From Ascidia mentula (taxonomy: Eukaryota; Chordata; Ascidiacea; Phlebobranchia; Ascidiidae): a stretch of DNA of 64,000 nucleotides. The notes beneath the pieces were generated by a model, which was not told the DNA's origin, did not search any database, and saw only the letters and a program-made list of their open reading frames with translations. Positions 63,401-64,000 of the stretch are shown here, piece by piece (the stretch's first letter is position 1; the number at the start of each line of letters is the position of its first letter). Location: assembly GCA_947561715.1 (NCBI GenBank), contig OX387197.1, positions 10,723,001 to 10,787,000 of the forward strand, read 5' to 3'. A program made the position numbers and the translations under genes.

Positions 63401-63714
63401 TTATTGTGTATTTCTCCAAATTCTTACGTAATAATTAGAATTGCACGCATTCTTTAAAAACAAATGCAGCAATCGTGGAATCAAGAAGGCAATGCAAACA
63501 TAGCTATAAATTTTTAAATACGTAGTTTATGTGGCAAAACCTTCGAATAAATTGAGATTTACCAGATATGTCACTTCTGCGTTATTTACAGACATCAGCA
63601 CGCAGAACCCAGAGTTTCAACTCCATGAACCAGCGGTCACCTGTTGGAAGTGAACTCAGCGTTCCCGGTTCCGTCAATTCGACCACAACCAGGTCCACTG
63701 CCACATCGGTGTGA
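57481..63714 (+). CDS. type I membrane protein: PAN/apple-like, mucin-like repeats, EGF, TM
   Basis: Seven exons: 57481-57619, 59876-59996, 60224-60360, 60915-61664, 61851-62000, 62199-62347 and 63592-63714, all phase-consistent, giving about 522 residues. Order: signal peptide (MIFPLLLVNLFSFHSACG), then a Cys-patterned domain over exons 2-3 (ECLGSFVGYEDTYLQ...CEGICC...DECRSFSYS...MCIVMN) that resembles a PAN/apple fold. A 250-residue Thr/Ser/Pro-rich stretch, likely heavily O-glycosylated, carries four 22-residue repeats. One EGF domain follows (CPKDCKNGGRCEW...CICLNGFQGNQC). A membrane helix (YIIAAAVLGSIILILFLTVV) and a roughly 70-residue Ser/Thr-rich tail complete it. I know no named family with this order. 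A cell-surface adhesion or recognition role is inferred from architecture only. Confidence 0.82.
58131..58150. repeat. poly-T run
   Basis: An almost pure run of about 20 T in the first intron of the PAN-mucin-EGF gene. It could be the tail of a reverse-strand retroposed sequence, but no body is recognisable beside it. Confidence 0.6.
61154..61450 (+). repeat. coding minisatellite, 66-bp units in alternating pairs
   Basis: Units start at 61154, 61220, 61286 and 61352, with a degenerate fifth at 61418. Each encodes 22 residues, as in VQTVTTSAGSTSAKVSPTTE followed by RR. Units 1 and 3 share GTGCAAACCGTG and GTGCAGG; units 2 and 4 share GTACAAACCATG and GTGCCGG. The most recent duplication was therefore of a 132-bp pair. 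Confidence 0.95.
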
Positions 63715-64000
63715 TTTCCACTGCGAAAAACTTAAAGCGCCCTATAAGTTCCAAATATTGGGTGGTCGGACATGGCTGGCAAAGTAGCAGCTAAATCATT
63801 CCCGGCCAATGTTTTTGTTTCCTCTTTTACGCCGATTTCATCTTTACTTTCTGTGTTCCAATGCGTTTTTTAATGAAGCCTGACGCCATTAGTTATTTTT
63901 TGCGCTTACATATCACGTACTAGACAGTCGCTGTATATGTTTTTGGCCAGCCTTTGTAGTGTTTAATGTACATATCTCTGCATTTGGATTTGTTTGGAAA
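63715..64000. other. 3' flank of the PAN-mucin-EGF gene
   Basis: No AATAAA is seen before the window ends, so the transcript end may lie beyond it. Nothing else is recognised. Confidence 0.3.

Overview
The window looks like nuclear DNA of a tunicate, most likely an ascidian close to Ciona. It is AT-rich with short introns and tightly packed multi-exon genes. The chordate-type tyrosinase-related proteins, an LRR-TIR Toll-like receptor and single-copy animal genes (PRODH, RPAP2, CLCC1, WSCD) fit this, and there is no operon or prokaryotic signal. Gene models were built by hand from open frames, GT/GC-AG splice sites and matching intron phases, so individual splice sites may be off by a base or two.

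Layout: (1) 1-1349 (+), the last three exons of an unidentified gene. (2) 2999-7077 (+), a class A GPCR. (3) 7686-10544 and 13205-16147 (+), two intact tandem tyrosinase-related protein genes with near-identical promoters. Between them lie decayed pieces of a CIMIP2 gene and of the GPCR, so a block GPCR-TYRP-CIMIP2 was duplicated and pruned. (4) 17875-20596 (+), an intact CIMIP2/FAM166-family ciliary protein gene. It converges on (5) proline dehydrogenase (-, 29336-23491). A 1.8-2.2 kb tandem duplication (about 20445-24447) has doubled the terminal exons of both convergent genes, leaving them interleaved. (6) A head-to-tail minus-strand cluster WSCD (40704-38419), CLCC1 (38118-34055), RPAP2 (32878-30039), PRODH, with a hAT transposase relic between CLCC1 and RPAP2. 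(7) 41579-48746 (+), a 16-exon Toll-like receptor with three LRR blocks, a membrane segment and a TIR domain. (8) About 8.7 kb with no gene I can support, apart from a small hAT MITE. (9) 57481-63714 (+), a modular type I membrane protein: signal peptide, PAN/apple-like domain, mucin-like repeats, EGF, membrane segment, short tail.

The genes are mostly unrelated in function: pigment or oxidase enzymes, a receptor, an axoneme protein, mitochondrial proline catabolism, Pol II maturation, an ER channel, a Golgi-type sulfotransferase-like protein, innate immunity and a cell-surface mucin-like receptor. The most interesting structures are the pruned GPCR-TYRP-CIMIP2 duplication with its conserved TCACGTGA promoter, the interleaved terminal exons of CIMIP2 and PRODH, and the PAN-mucin-EGF receptor with alternating 66-bp repeats.
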